In this document: positions 7,709-16,608 of the stretch, one piece after another
How the letters are laid out: each line of letters starts with the position of its first letter
Position numbering within the stretch: position 1 is the first letter of the stretch
Assembly (NCBI GenBank): GCA_040307385.1
Contig: JAWRJQ010000014.1
Span: 1 to 64,000 of the forward strand
Origin: RUG721 sp040307385
Lineage (GTDB): Bacteria; Actinomycetota; Coriobacteriia; Coriobacteriales; Atopobiaceae
Length of the DNA: 64,000 nucleotides
Reading direction: 5' to 3'
The notes under the pieces: generated by a model
Seen by the model: the letters and a program-made list of their open reading frames with translations, nothing else
Told to the model about the DNA's origin: nothing
The model's database searches: none
Made by a program: the position numbers and the translations under genes

Positions 7709-9421
7709 GTGGCACGCTATGAACTGATGAGCAGAACCTACGCCCCCACCCTCAAGGAGGATCCCGCCGAAGCGGAGCTGGCGAGCCATCGCCTGCTGCT
7801 GCGCGCAGGCATGATCCGCAAGACCGCGGCGGGCCTGTACAGCTACCTGCCGTTTGCATGGCGTTCTCTCATGAAGATCGAGGCCATCATCCGCGATGAG
7901 ATGGCCGGCATAGGCGCCCAGGAGATCCAGGTACCCATGATCGTCCCCGGCGAGATCTGGCGGCAGTCGGGGCGCTGGGATGTCTACGGCCCCGAGCTCC
8001 TGCGCCTCAAGGACCGCCACGGCCGCGATTTCGTGGTGGGCCCCACCCACGAAGAGACCTTCGTCGACCTGGTGATGAACGAGCTCAAGAGCTACAAGCA
8101 GCTGCCCGTGACCCTCTACCAGATCCAGGATAAGTTCCGCGACGAGATCCGCCCGCGCTTCGGCCTCATGCGCGGCCGCGAGTTCATCATGAAGGACGGC
8201 TACTCGTTCGATGCGACCGTCGAGGGCATGCAGAAGAGCTATGAGGAGGAGAAGGACGCCTACGCCCGTATCTGCGAACGCTGCGGAATCAAGGCACTTC
8301 CCGTCGTCGCCGACTCCGGCCAGATCGGCGGAGACACCTCCGTCGAGTTCATGGCGCTCGCCGAGTCGGGCGAGGCGTCGCTCGTGTGGTGCGGCTGTGG
8401 CTTTGCCGCCAACACCGAGGCGGCCTGCGCACGGATTTCCTTCGACGAGTATGCGATCGGCGAGGCAACCGAGATCGAGACGCCCTGCGAGGGATCCATC
8501 TCAGCGCTCGCCGCGTTTCTCGGCATCTCCGAGCAGGCGTGTCGCAAGAGCTTCGCGCTCATCGCCGAGGACGGCTCGCCCGTGCTCTGCCTGCTCCCCG
8601 GCGACCACGAGCTCAACGACGTCAAAGCCGAGCATGCCTTCGGGCACTTCGACGTCATGGACGAGGAGCAGATGGCCGCCTACGGCCTCGTGAAGGGCTA
8701 CATGGGCCCTATCGGCGTCGATCCGCGCGTTCGCATTGTGGGGGATATCTCTCTCAAGGATGCGCAGAGCTGGCTCGTGGGCGCCAACAAGGCCGGATAC
8801 CACATCAAGGGCGCGCTTGCCGGCCGCGATTTTACGGTCGATGCGTGGCTCGACCTGGCAACCGCTCAAGAGGGTGACGGCTGCCCCACCTGCGGTGCTC
8901 CGCTGCGCAGCGCGCGCGGCATCGAGGTTTCGCAGGTATTCCAGCTGGGAACCAAATACTCCGATGCCATGGGGGCGACCTTCATGGATGAGGACGGCAT
9001 CGAGAAGCCCTTCCAGATGGGCTGCTACGGCATCGGCGTGTCGCGCACGCTCGCAGCCGTCGTAGAGCAGTACAACGACGACAAGGGCATCATGTTCCCC
9101 GTGTCCGTTGCGCCCTATGAGGTGGAGATCATCCCGCTCAACGTGGACGACGACCTCGTGTGGCCCGCGGCGCAGACAGTTGCTGAAGAGCTTGCTGCGA
9201 GCGGCCTCGAGCTCATCGTGGACGATCGCGACGAGCGCGCGGGCGTGAAGTTCGCCGACGCCGACCTCTATGGCATGCCGTACCAGGTCATTCTCGGCAA
9301 GCGAGGCGTATCGAACGGCATGGCGGAGGTCAAGTGCCGCGCAACCGGCGAACGCGAGGACGTGCCCTTCGACGGGCTGGCAAGCTACCTGCTCGAGCGC
9401 ATCGTGCCCGGCAGGGCGTAA
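7709..9421 (+). CDS. proS: prolyl-tRNA synthetase
   Basis: Charges tRNA-Pro. The 570-aa length fits the bacterial-type ProRS with an editing insertion domain. Class II motif 1 lies near LRAGMIRKTAAGLYSYLP, motif 2 in FRDEIRPRFGLMRGREFIMKDGY, motif 3 in MGCYGIGVSRTLAA, and an anticodon-binding domain forms the last 110 residues. The editing domain lies between motifs 2 and 3 and has a CXXC-like zinc site (GCPTCGAPL). Start GTG at 7709 follows gagaggaag. It ends the cluster beginning at pyrH and converges on the ZIP gene 20 bases away. Confidence 0.97.
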   Translation: MARYELMSRTYAPTLKEDPAEAELASHRLLLRAGMIRKTAAGLYSYLPFAWRSLMKIEAIIRDEMAGIGAQEIQVPMIVPGEIWRQSGRWDVYGPELLRLKDRHGRDFVVGPTHEETFVDLVMNELKSYKQLPVTLYQIQDKFRDEIRPRFGLMRGREFIMKDGYSFDATVEGMQKSYEEEKDAYARICERCGIKALPVVADSGQIGGDTSVEFMALAESGEASLVWCGCGFAANTEAACARISFDEYAIGEATEIETPCEGSISALAAFLGISEQACRKSFALIAEDGSPVLCLLPGDHELNDVKAEHAFGHFDVMDEEQMAAYGLVKGYMGPIGVDPRVRIVGDISLKDAQSWLVGANKAGYHIKGALAGRDFTVDAWLDLATAQEGDGCPTCGAPLRSARGIEVSQVFQLGTKYSDAMGATFMDEDGIEKPFQMGCYGIGVSRTLAAVVEQYNDDKGIMFPVSVAPYEVEIIPLNVDDDLVWPAAQTVAEELAASGLELIVDDRDERAGVKFADADLYGMPYQVILGKRGVSNGMAEVKCRATGEREDVPFDGLASYLLERIVPGRA

Positions 9422-9440
9422 GGACGCTGGCAGGGAGGCG

Positions 9441-10220
9441 TCATCCCAGCGCGACGTCGAGCGCCATCATCACGGTGAAGCCGATCGAAAAGCAGATCGC
9501 GCCGAGGTTGGAGTGGGATTTTCCGGTCATCTCGGGAACGAGCTCCTCAACCACGACGTACATCATGGCTCCTGCCGCGAATGCGAGCAGGTAGGGGAGT
9601 GCGGGAACCACGAGATCGGAGGCGAGCACGGTGAGAAACGCGCCGATGGGCTCCACGATTCCCGAAAGCACCCCGCTCGCGAAGGCGCGCAGGCGCGTTG
9701 TGCCGGAAGCATGGAGCGGCAACGAGATGATGGCGCCTTCGGGGAAGTTCTGGAGCGCGATTCCGAGGGACAGCGCCAAGGCGGCGGTCCAGGTGATGCC
9801 TGCGGTGCCTGCAAACCATCCGGCGAGTACCACGCCTACGGCCATGCCCTCCGGGATGTTGTGGAGCGTCACGGCGAGCACCATGAGGGTGGTGCGCGCC
9901 AGATGGGATCGGGGGCCTTCGGCGCTGTCGCTCGTGCGGTGGAGGTGGGGAATGATGTGGTCGAGCGCGAGCAGGAAGAGCGTGCCCGCCCAAAAGCCCA
10001 CGACGGCGGGCACGAAAGCGAGGCGGCCGAGCTCGGACGACCCGTCCATGGCGGGGATCAGCAAGCTCCATATGGAGGCGGCCACCATGACACCGGCGGC
10101 GAATCCCGAAAGCCCGCGCTGAACGCGCTCGTCAAGCTCCTTTTTCATGAAGAAGACGCAACCCGCGCCCAGCGACGTTCCGACAAAGGGAATGAGCAGT
10201 CCCAGGGCAAGTTGTCCCAT
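9441..10220 (-). CDS. ZIP-family metal transporter
   Basis: Integral membrane permease for divalent metals (zinc, possibly iron or manganese), ZupT/ZIP type. The 259-aa protein has about eight hydrophobic helices. The metal path motifs are LHNIPEGMAVG (His120, helix 4) and QNFPEGAIISLPL (helix 5), and a His-containing loop DHIIPHLHR lies between helices 3 and 4. The start ATG is preceded by ccaaggagacc on the coding strand. It converges on proS. The promoter just upstream overlaps a ttagctaa palindrome, so metal-dependent control is plausible but unproven. The exact substrate cannot be read from sequence. Confidence 0.92.
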   Translation of the reverse strand: MGQLALGLLIPFVGTSLGAGCVFFMKKELDERVQRGLSGFAAGVMVAASIWSLLIPAMDGSSELGRLAFVPAVVGFWAGTLFLLALDHIIPHLHRTSDSAEGPRSHLARTTLMVLAVTLHNIPEGMAVGVVLAGWFAGTAGITWTAALALSLGIALQNFPEGAIISLPLHASGTTRLRAFASGVLSGIVEPIGAFLTVLASDLVVPALPYLLAFAAGAMMYVVVEELVPEMTGKSHSNLGAICFSIGFTVMMALDVALG

Positions 10221-10257
10221 GATGGTCTCCTTGGTCGATCATATCGGCAGCTTAGCT

Positions 10258-10286
10258 AAAGTATTACTCCGCAGGCTGCTTGTCAA
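10258..10286 (-). promoter_or_regulatory. promoter of the ZIP gene
   Basis: On the minus strand ttgaca (10286-10281) and tacttt (10263-10258) are separated by 17 bases. The symmetric octamer ttagctaa (10252-10259) overlaps the -10 end, where a DtxR/MntR-like regulator could bind; that assignment is inference. Confidence 0.55.
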
Positions 10287-10325
10287 TGAGGTGCAGACCG
10301 GTCGGATTATCGGATTTCCCTGCGC

Positions 10326-10697
10326 CTATACGCGCTCTAGCGCTTTCACGATGCGCCGTGCCGCGAAGCACACGACCGCCGCGAGCGTGCCGCATACGGC
10401 GCATGCCGCAATCGTGTAGAGCGGTGCGCCCATCCGATACGAGGCGAACCCGGCGATGATGCAGAGCACGACGATGACGATCGCGGGCGGCACCACGCCC
10501 TTGACGGTGGACGGCACGTTTGCCTTGCGCGCCCCTGAGGCGCCGATGTAGGAATTGAGCGCACCCGACCCAGCGACCAGCGCATCGGTGATATCGAAGT
10601 CCGCCGTACTGAGGACGATGCCGAAAACGATGGCTGCAAGGCCGACGAACAAGGTGGCGATGCTCGCGATTTTCAGGTATTTCGCTTCAGGGGTCAT
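10326..10697 (-). CDS. small membrane protein, unknown function
   Basis: A 123-aa protein with four predicted hydrophobic segments (about residues 9-30, 36-52, 68-88 and 91-113) and a basic C terminus. A short polar loop (GARKANVPSTVKG) lies between the second and third helices. I recognise no catalytic motif or named family. The minus-strand ATG at 10697 is followed by typical GC-rich codon use. It shares its strand with the ZIP gene downstream but is separated from it by the ZIP promoter, so they are probably separate units. Confidence 0.7.
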   Translation of the reverse strand: MTPEAKYLKIASIATLFVGLAAIVFGIVLSTADFDITDALVAGSGALNSYIGASGARKANVPSTVKGVVPPAIVIVVLCIIAGFASYRMGAPLYTIAACAVCGTLAAVVCFAARRIVKALERV

Positions 10698-10773
10698 GAC
10701 GCGTTCCTCTCATCGATGCAGGGCGATCTCGGCGCTTTCCCTTCATATCTTACCCTTAATTCGTTTTTTGTCC

Positions 10774-10801
10774 TTGACCGCTCTCCGATCTTTGGTATAG
10801 T
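10774..10801 (+). promoter_or_regulatory. promoter for tRNA-Ala
   Basis: ttgacc (10774-10779) and tatagt (10796-10801) are spaced by 16 bases and lie 18 bases before the tRNA, as expected for a strong stable-RNA promoter. Confidence 0.7.
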
Positions 10802-10819
10802 AGTTGAGCGCGTTCGTTC

Positions 10820-10895
10820 GGGGATATAGCTCAGCTGGGAGAGCGCATGACTGGCAGTCATGAGGTCAGGGGTTCGATCCCCCTTATCTCCACCA
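10820..10895 (+). tRNA. tRNA-Ala (GGC)
   Basis: A complete cloverleaf with acceptor pairing ggggata/tatctcc, D arm, anticodon arm catga-ctggcag-tcatg giving anticodon GGC (reads GCC alanine codons), T arm with ggttcgatcc, and an encoded CCA at 10893-10895. It is followed by its own terminator before the next tRNA. Confidence 0.95.
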
Positions 10896-10902
10896 GGAAC
10901 TC

Positions 10903-10932
10903 AAGGCGACGGACAGAATCCGTCGCCTTTTT
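10903..10932 (+). terminator. intrinsic terminator after tRNA-Ala
   Basis: An 11-bp perfect stem (aaggcgacgga / tccgtcgcctt) with a 5-nt loop, followed by a run of five T, lies between the two tRNA genes. Confidence 0.9.
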
Positions 10933-10937
10933 CGTAC

Positions 10938-11010
10938 GGGCCCATGGCGCAGCGGTTAGCGCAGAGGACTCATAATCCTTTGGTCGTAGGTTCGAATCCT
11001 ACTGGGCCCA
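10938..11010 (+). tRNA. tRNA with CAU anticodon (elongator Met or Ile2)
   Basis: Acceptor stem gggccca/tgggccc, anticodon loop ctcataa (CAU) and a T arm with ggttcgaatcc are all intact. CCA is not encoded exactly (accca follows). CAU could be elongator methionine or, after lysidine modification, isoleucine AUA; sequence alone does not decide. Seven T follow at 11014-11020 and probably end transcription. Confidence 0.88.
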
Positions 11011-11055
11011 CCCATTTTTTTGCTCAAGCTCTGAATATGCTCTTTCCGCCCTAGG

Positions 11056-11763
11056 CTACTCGGCGGCTTCATCGGCGCTCTTCTTTCGCGAGGACTTCTT
11101 CTTTGCGGGGTCGGTGTCGATGAACGACTCCATTCCATCAACATGCTCGAGCAGATCCGCGCTCACGTTATTGCCCATCGGGTCGAGGATGAAGTCGATG
11201 CCCTTGCGCCGTGCGACTTTGGCTGCGGGGACGAAGTCGCTATCTCCCGCGATGAGGATGATCTGATCGACGAGGCGCTCGTAGGCAAGTGCGGAGATGT
11301 CGAGGCCGAGCTTCATGTCGACGCCCTTTTGCCGCGATGACAGTCTGAAGTCACGCTCCTTCAGGTCCTTGACGGAGATCGAACCGGAGCAGAGCTTCTT
11401 GACCTTCTCGTGATCGAGCTCGTAATGCGTTCCCGCAACGGACAGCTTTCCCATCCGCAGGGCGTACTTGCGCATGCATTTGAGCTCATCGAAGAATTCT
11501 GTTGCGAACGTGTACGTCTCGCTCTTCCCGAAATCGACGTTCTTCTTCGTCAGGGGATGGTAGATGGTCATCGCCATGGGCGGGCAGTCATAGTAGAAGA
11601 TGCGGTAGAGATGACGCTCTTCGGTTCCGTCCTTCTTCTTGAGATGCTTGAAGACGTATTCGTTCAATTCTTCAGCACGTTCTTTCCCGGTTTTCGCACC
11701 CCAAAGGGCGTTCGCGCGGATTCGGTAGAACCCGCCATCCACGAGCACTGCGGTCTTCGCCAA
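11056..11763 (-). CDS. NYN-domain (LabA/DUF88-like) protein
   Basis: Predicted PIN-like ribonuclease fold protein of the NYN family; some relatives cleave RNA, but its substrate is unknown. The N terminus KTAVLVDGGFYRI carries the first acidic active-site residue, and IILIAGDSDFVPAAKVARRKG is the characteristic second block. The basic tail (KKKSSRKKSADEAAE) follows the domain. I start it at TTG 11763 because gaggag lies six bases upstream and the domain begins at once; an in-frame ATG at 11811 would add 16 residues without a ribosome binding site. Length is 235 aa. It stands alone, converging on the tRNA gene. Confidence 0.85.
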   Translation of the reverse strand: MAKTAVLVDGGFYRIRANALWGAKTGKERAEELNEYVFKHLKKKDGTEERHLYRIFYYDCPPMAMTIYHPLTKKNVDFGKSETYTFATEFFDELKCMRKYALRMGKLSVAGTHYELDHEKVKKLCSGSISVKDLKERDFRLSSRQKGVDMKLGLDISALAYERLVDQIILIAGDSDFVPAAKVARRKGIDFILDPMGNNVSADLLEHVDGMESFIDTDPAKKKSSRKKSADEAAE

Positions 11764-11952
11764 AACGGTCTCCTCAATATGAAAAAGGCTCATGGCGTAC
11801 GCTTTCCGCACATCTTGCGGTGCTTGTTGCCATGAGCCGATCTATATGAATAGGATAGGTACGGACTTCGGGCTGCGTCAAGAGAAAATCGGCGAGATCG
11901 GCAAATCAGCTGCCCCGTCTGCTCCCGCCGCCGCGCTCCGCATCAAGAAACG

Positions 11953-12149
11953 GCATACACGTGAAATCGCCGGAATGGCATAATTTTCCGTTTTTCTGCC
12001 GTTTTCGGGGCTCGATTCTCCATCGGGCGGAAAGCTGCCCTCCGTTTGCGCAGGTCAGACACACCGCGAATGCGACCCCGTTTTTTCCGGCACCGTTTTT
12101 CGGCAGAAAAGCGGAAAATTATGCCATTTCTGTAAATCGACGTGTATGC
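11953..12149. repeat. 197-bp foldback (MITE-like) element
   Basis: The ends gcatacacgt (11953-11962) and acgtgtatgc (12140-12149) are perfect inverted repeats. After an 11-nt less-matched stretch of equal length on both sides, aatggcataattttccg (11974-11990) pairs perfectly with 12112-12128, and ttttctgccg (11992-12001) with 12101-12110. The total arm is about 49 nt with a roughly 100-nt centre. It is richer in A/T than its surroundings and encodes no convincing protein. No target-site duplication is obvious. The rest of the 11764-12286 gap holds only two short hairpins (12152-12175 and 12263-12283). Confidence 0.75.
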
Positions 12150-12286
12150 TGGCCGCAATTACCCGGGATTGCGGCGGCGAGGTGCCCTCAAGGCCAGCTC
12201 GACCTGCAGCACGCTCCGCCTTCGAAACTCCGCTGCATGAGAGCGGAAAAGGTGCGCATGGCTGCGCGCATCATGTGCGCGCATAC

Positions 12287-12316
12287 AAAAAAGGCCAGAG
12301 AACATAGCCTCTGACC
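12287..12316 (-). terminator. intrinsic terminator after tRNA-Val
   Basis: On the minus strand ggtcagag and ctctggcc form an 8-bp stem (one G-T pair) around an 8-nt loop, followed by six T, just downstream of the tRNA. Confidence 0.8.
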
Positions 12317-12324
12317 TGGAAGTT

Positions 12325-12399
12325 TGGTGGGCGATGCTGGATTTGAACCAGCGACCCCATCCGTGTGAAGGATGTGCTCTACCCCTGAGCCAATCGCCC
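12325..12399 (-). tRNA. tRNA-Val (CAC)
   Basis: The minus-strand cloverleaf has acceptor gggcgat/atcgccc, anticodon arm catcc-ttcacac-ggatg giving CAC, T loop gttcaaatc, and an encoded CCA. It lies between OatA and the foldback element, in line with the OatA gene upstream. Confidence 0.94.
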
Positions 12400-12447
12400 T
12401 TAGCGAAGTCATTCTAGCAGAAGAGCGGGCGCCGTGCGACGAGAAAC

Positions 12448-14373
12448 CTAGCTCCCTGCGATCGCCGTTCTGATCATGCGGCAGTATGCGTCGGCTCCCT
12501 CGGGCGTGAGATGCGTGCCGTCATCCCAGAAGTACTCGTCGTGACCGGCGCTCCACGCATGCCAATCGATGACCTCGCAGTTGTCGTACTGCTCAGCGAC
12601 CTCGTGGAAAAGCGCGTTGTTCATGTCCTGCAGGGCAAGCGGCACGCGGCAGGTCACGAGGTAGACGCGGCGGCTGCCGCACATCTCGATGAGCTCGCGC
12701 ACATCCTCCTCGTAGGCGATGCCGTTGTCGCCGAGCGACCAGATGATGATATCGCCGTCGATGCCCTGGTCCCAGACTCCGCGCAGGATATCGGCGCCCT
12801 CGTTGAGCTGGCGGCTCACCTGGGCATTTATGTGGCCGTACGGGAACATCTCGCTGAACTGCTGTTCTGCCCCGAGCGGCACGGAGTCGCCGATGAGGAT
12901 CGCAGGAGCGTTGCAGGCGCCCGTCGCCTCATCGATCTCGTAGTGGGAGAAGGCATTGATGCGGTTGATGGCCTCCTCGAAGGGGGTTCCCTGGAAAACC
13001 GTTCCCTCGACGGTATAGAACACGCGCTCGCGCGGCGGTGCGATCTGCTCGCCTGCTCCGTCGCCCGAATTGGCATCCGCAGCCGCCCTCACCCGGCTCG
13101 CCAAGGTGGGCTCCGGCTCCGTTGCCTGCAGCGGGGTTGCTGGAAGAAGGAGCACGACGAGCGCGAAGATGGCGCCGGCGGCGCTCAACACGCGCTGGGC
13201 GGCGGGGAACCCGACAACCGTGACGCTCGTCGGCTCCGCTCTGCGCGTGCCCGGCACGGTGACGGTGCGTGGAGCCTCGAAGAGACGGTAGGAGAGCTCG
13301 GCTGCGGCGAAGATGACGGCGACCTGGATCACGCGCTGGGCGAGGGTGAGGTCGGTCGTGCGCGTTGCGGGATTCATGATGAGCAGCAGCGGATAATGCC
13401 AGAGATACAGCGAGAACGATCGCTTGCCCAGCGCCGACAGGGGAGGAAGGGAGAAGATGCGCGCGAAGACGGTCGTCTCGCGGATGCAGGCGAGCACGAG
13501 CGTGCCCGAGCAGAGGGCGAGCACGAGGAAGCCGCCGTAATAGGGCAGGGAGCTGTATCCGTTCACGCGGAGCGAGAACGCCGCAAAGCATGCAAGGCCC
13601 ACGGCTGCGGCGATGGAAAGCGCAGCATCGGATACGAGCGGCTCCGAGGTGCGGGAGCGGTTGGAGCGGCTCGTGCGTGCGCTGCGCGGCTCCTGCTTGC
13701 GTGACGAGACGATGGGGGCGATCTCGGCGATGAGAGCGCCTATGAGCAGCTCGCCCGCACGGGTGTCGAGGCCGTAGTACACGCGGTTGGTGTCAGCTGC
13801 AGGATCGTAGAGAACGGCCATCAGGACCTGCGATGCGATGGCCAGCACGGCGCAGAGGATGACGCGCGTGCGCCTCCTGACGCCGAGCTTCGCGAGAGCC
13901 ATGAGGACGAGCGGCCATACGATATAGAACTGCATGACCACGGCCAGATACCAGAAGTGCGTGAGCGGGGAGGGCAGGCCGGACGCGGCGAAATACGACA
14001 CGTTGCGGATGATGTAGAACCAGTTCTCGAAGAACAGGAGCGCGGGCACGACGTCGTCCTTCATCTTGGGGACGAGCGGGCGCGCGACGATGATCGAGAG
14101 CAGCGCGACGATGCCCACGAGGGCGAGCATCGCCGGAAGGAGGCGCGTCACCCGTCGCTTGAGATGGTCGAGGTACGAGAACGACCCCTTTCCATGCAGC
14201 TGGCGATCGATGCTCGATGCGAGCAGGTACCCCGTGATGACGAAGAACAGCGTCACGCCCGCAAAACCGCCGGGAAGCGCCGTGGGATCGGCGTGGTAGA
14301 CGAAAACGGCGGCGATGGCGAGGAGCCTGAGACCATCGAGCGCAGCAAAGTATCTCTTCTTCGAAGAAGCCAC
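12448..14373 (-). CDS. OatA-like peptidoglycan/surface O-acetyltransferase (AT3-SGNH)
   Basis: Two-domain membrane acetyltransferase. The N-terminal acyltransferase-3 part (about residues 8-400, ten or so helices) begins YFAALDGLRLLAIAAVFVYH and contains SPLTHFWYLAVVMQFYIVWPL. After a linker, a C-terminal extracytoplasmic SGNH esterase-like domain has the nucleophile block ILIGDSVPLG and the Asp-His pair DDGTHLTPEG. This layout matches OatA, which O-acetylates MurNAc and confers lysozyme resistance. Length is 641 aa, within the family range. The acceptor is inferred, since similar proteins acetylate other glycans. It is transcribed toward tRNA-Val and divergent from the ABC-F gene. Confidence 0.88.
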   Translation of the reverse strand: MASSKKRYFAALDGLRLLAIAAVFVYHADPTALPGGFAGVTLFFVITGYLLASSIDRQLHGKGSFSYLDHLKRRVTRLLPAMLALVGIVALLSIIVARPLVPKMKDDVVPALLFFENWFYIIRNVSYFAASGLPSPLTHFWYLAVVMQFYIVWPLVLMALAKLGVRRRTRVILCAVLAIASQVLMAVLYDPAADTNRVYYGLDTRAGELLIGALIAEIAPIVSSRKQEPRSARTSRSNRSRTSEPLVSDAALSIAAAVGLACFAAFSLRVNGYSSLPYYGGFLVLALCSGTLVLACIRETTVFARIFSLPPLSALGKRSFSLYLWHYPLLLIMNPATRTTDLTLAQRVIQVAVIFAAAELSYRLFEAPRTVTVPGTRRAEPTSVTVVGFPAAQRVLSAAGAIFALVVLLLPATPLQATEPEPTLASRVRAAADANSGDGAGEQIAPPRERVFYTVEGTVFQGTPFEEAINRINAFSHYEIDEATGACNAPAILIGDSVPLGAEQQFSEMFPYGHINAQVSRQLNEGADILRGVWDQGIDGDIIIWSLGDNGIAYEEDVRELIEMCGSRRVYLVTCRVPLALQDMNNALFHEVAEQYDNCEVIDWHAWSAGHDEYFWDDGTHLTPEGADAYCRMIRTAIAGS

Positions 14374-14532
14374 GTGTTCGCACTCCTAACGCGCTTGTCT
14401 TGCACCATATCCAACAATACTTCATTCATCTGCGCTGCGGGGCATTCTGTGAATATTTTGTCAAGCAAACCACAGACGACGATCCTACAATAGATGCATT
14501 GTGCCGCTTCGATTCGATTGGTTCTCGCTCAG

Positions 14533-16512
14533 ATGATCGCTCTTGCCGATAAGATATCCAAATCGTTTGGCGCGCGGGTGCTCTACACCGGCGCCACCCT
14601 GCAGCTCAACGCGGGAGAACGTTGGGCGCTCGTCGGCCCCAACGGCGCGGGCAAGACCACGCTGCTGCGCATCATCATGGGCGAGGAATCCCCCGACGAG
14701 GGAACCGTGAGCTTTGCGCGCGACACCACGGTGGGTTACCTCGAGCAGGAGACGCGCATCGGCGAGGGGTCGTCCGCGCTGTCCGAAGTCATCGACTCGG
14801 CGCATGAGCTCAAGGAGGCGGGGCATCTGCTCACCGAGCTCGAGCATGCCATCTCCGTCGAGTCCGACGAGGCGGAGCGCGCGGCCCTGCTCGACCGCTA
14901 CGGCCACGCCCGCGAGCGCTTCGAGCGTCTCGGCGGATACGAGCTCGAATCGCGCGCGCGGGCCATCCTGAGCGGCCTCGGCTTCTCCGTGGCAGACTTC
15001 GACAAGCCCGCATGCGAGTTCTCGGGCGGTTGGCAGATGCGCATCGCCCTCGCCAAGCTGCTGCTGCGCCACCCCGACCTGCTTCTGCTCGACGAGCCCA
15101 CCAACCACCTGGACTTCGAGAGCGTGCTGTGGTTCGAGTCGTTCCTCTCGTCCTACGACGGCGCCGTGCTCATCGTGAGCCACGACCGCGCTTTCATGGA
15201 TGCCTGCGTGACGCATGTAGCTGCCCTTGAGAACCGCATGCTCGTCACCTACGCCGGCAACTACTCCGCCTATCTCAAGCAGCGCGCCGACAACCTCGAG
15301 CAGCTCAAGGCGAAGCGCGCCGCGCAGGAGCGCGACATCGCCCACATGGAGGTCTTCATCGACCGCTTCCGCTACAAGCCCACCAAGGCGAAGCAGGTGC
15401 AGGAGCGCGTGCGGCGCGTGGAGAAGATCAAAGAGGAGCTCGTGGTGCTGCCCGAGCAGAACAAGCGCGTGCATTTTTCGTTTCCCGCGCCGCCCCGCAC
15501 GGGCGACAACGTGGTGGCTCTGGACAACGTCTCCAAGCGCTATGGAGACAACCTCGTCTACGAGGGCGTCGACCTGGCACTGTACCGGGGCGACCACGTG
15601 GCGCTGATCGGCCCCAACGGCGCGGGCAAATCGACGCTCATGAAGCTCATCGCCCAGCGCATCGAGCCCACGACGGGAACGGTCTCGTACGGTCAGAACG
15701 TGAGCTCGGCCTACTACGCCCAGCATCAGCTCGAGGATCTCGACGCCGCCAATACCGTGCTCGGCGAGATCGACAAGGTTGCGCCCGGCTGGACGAGCGC
15801 GGAGGAGCGCAGACTGCTCGGCGCCTTCCTCTTCCACGGAGACGACGTCGATAAGCGCGTGAGCGTCCTTTCGGGCGGCGAACGTGCGCGCCTGGCGCTT
15901 GCCAAGATGCTCGTCTCGCCCGATCCGCTGCTTTTGCTCGACGAGCCCACCAACCACCTCGATATAGAGTCCGTCGACATCCTCGAGCGCGCGCTCGCAT
16001 CCTTCGATGGCACCATCGTGCTCATCACGCACGACGAGCACCTCATCAAGGCGATCGCCACGAAGATCGTCGACGTGCGCGACCATCAGGTCATCCTCTA
16101 CGACGGCGACTACGAGTACTACCGGTTCAAGCGCGCCGAGCTCGAAGCGCGCGCCGCGCAGGACGCTGCGGCGGAGGTGCCCGCCGCCACGCCGGGGGCA
16201 TCCGAGGGAACGCCCGCCGCCACGGGCCGCAACGTCAAGACCAAGGAGCAGCGCCGCGCCGAGGCGGAGGAGCGCCAGAGGCGCTCGAAGGCGCTCAAAA
16301 GCAGGCGCGACCGCCTGAAAGCCGTGGAGTCCGCCCTCGAGCCCGCGCAGAAACGCTACGAGGAGCTCATGCAGCTCATGGCCGACGAGGAGCTGTACAA
16401 CGATGCCGCGCGCTTCGACGCGTGCATGGCGGAATACACGGCGCTTTCCAAGAAGATCCCCGCGCTCGAGACCGAATGGCTCGAGCTGACGGAGCAGCTT
16501 GAGAATTCGTGA
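14533..16512 (+). CDS. ABC-F family ribosome-associated ATPase
   Basis: Soluble twin ATPase without membrane segments. Two Walker A motifs (GPNGAGKTTLL and GPNGAGKSTLM), two signatures (FSGGWQMRIALAK and LSGGERARLALAK) and two Walker B blocks (LLLLDEPTNHLD) are visible, with the inter-domain linker that enters the ribosomal E site and a C-terminal basic coiled coil (about the last 110 residues). ABC-F proteins rescue stalled ribosomes or protect against antibiotics. I use ATG 14533 (659 aa) because tacaat at 14486-14491 looks like a -10 box, which would place transcription start beyond the in-frame ATG at 14494. Closest to the YdiF/Uup group by layout. Confidence 0.9.
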   Translation: MIALADKISKSFGARVLYTGATLQLNAGERWALVGPNGAGKTTLLRIIMGEESPDEGTVSFARDTTVGYLEQETRIGEGSSALSEVIDSAHELKEAGHLLTELEHAISVESDEAERAALLDRYGHARERFERLGGYELESRARAILSGLGFSVADFDKPACEFSGGWQMRIALAKLLLRHPDLLLLDEPTNHLDFESVLWFESFLSSYDGAVLIVSHDRAFMDACVTHVAALENRMLVTYAGNYSAYLKQRADNLEQLKAKRAAQERDIAHMEVFIDRFRYKPTKAKQVQERVRRVEKIKEELVVLPEQNKRVHFSFPAPPRTGDNVVALDNVSKRYGDNLVYEGVDLALYRGDHVALIGPNGAGKSTLMKLIAQRIEPTTGTVSYGQNVSSAYYAQHQLEDLDAANTVLGEIDKVAPGWTSAEERRLLGAFLFHGDDVDKRVSVLSGGERARLALAKMLVSPDPLLLLDEPTNHLDIESVDILERALASFDGTIVLITHDEHLIKAIATKIVDVRDHQVILYDGDYEYYRFKRAELEARAAQDAAAEVPAATPGASEGTPAATGRNVKTKEQRRAEAEERQRRSKALKSRRDRLKAVESALEPAQKRYEELMQLMADEELYNDAARFDACMAEYTALSKKIPALETEWLELTEQLENS

Positions 16513-16608
16513 TCTCTCCGCATGTGGGAGATGCCCGCATGTATCTGGTAAGATAGGGCAGTTGGTCATACGCCTCGCCGCTCTTCGGGGCCGCGAGAGG
16601 GGGTGCAC

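Noticed and set aside
5330..8050. 906-aa minus-strand open frame across rseP, ispG and proS
   Set aside because: It lies antisense to three certain genes, is rich in Arg/Asp/His typical of GC-rich shadows, and has no family features.
9421..9455. Bidirectional terminator between proS and the ZIP gene
   Set aside because: cgctgg/ccagcg can pair around a long loop, but neither strand has a T-run.
14485..16608. 707-aa minus frame opposite the first ABC-F gene
   Set aside because: Same shadow character; the plus strand has two complete ABC ATPase domains.
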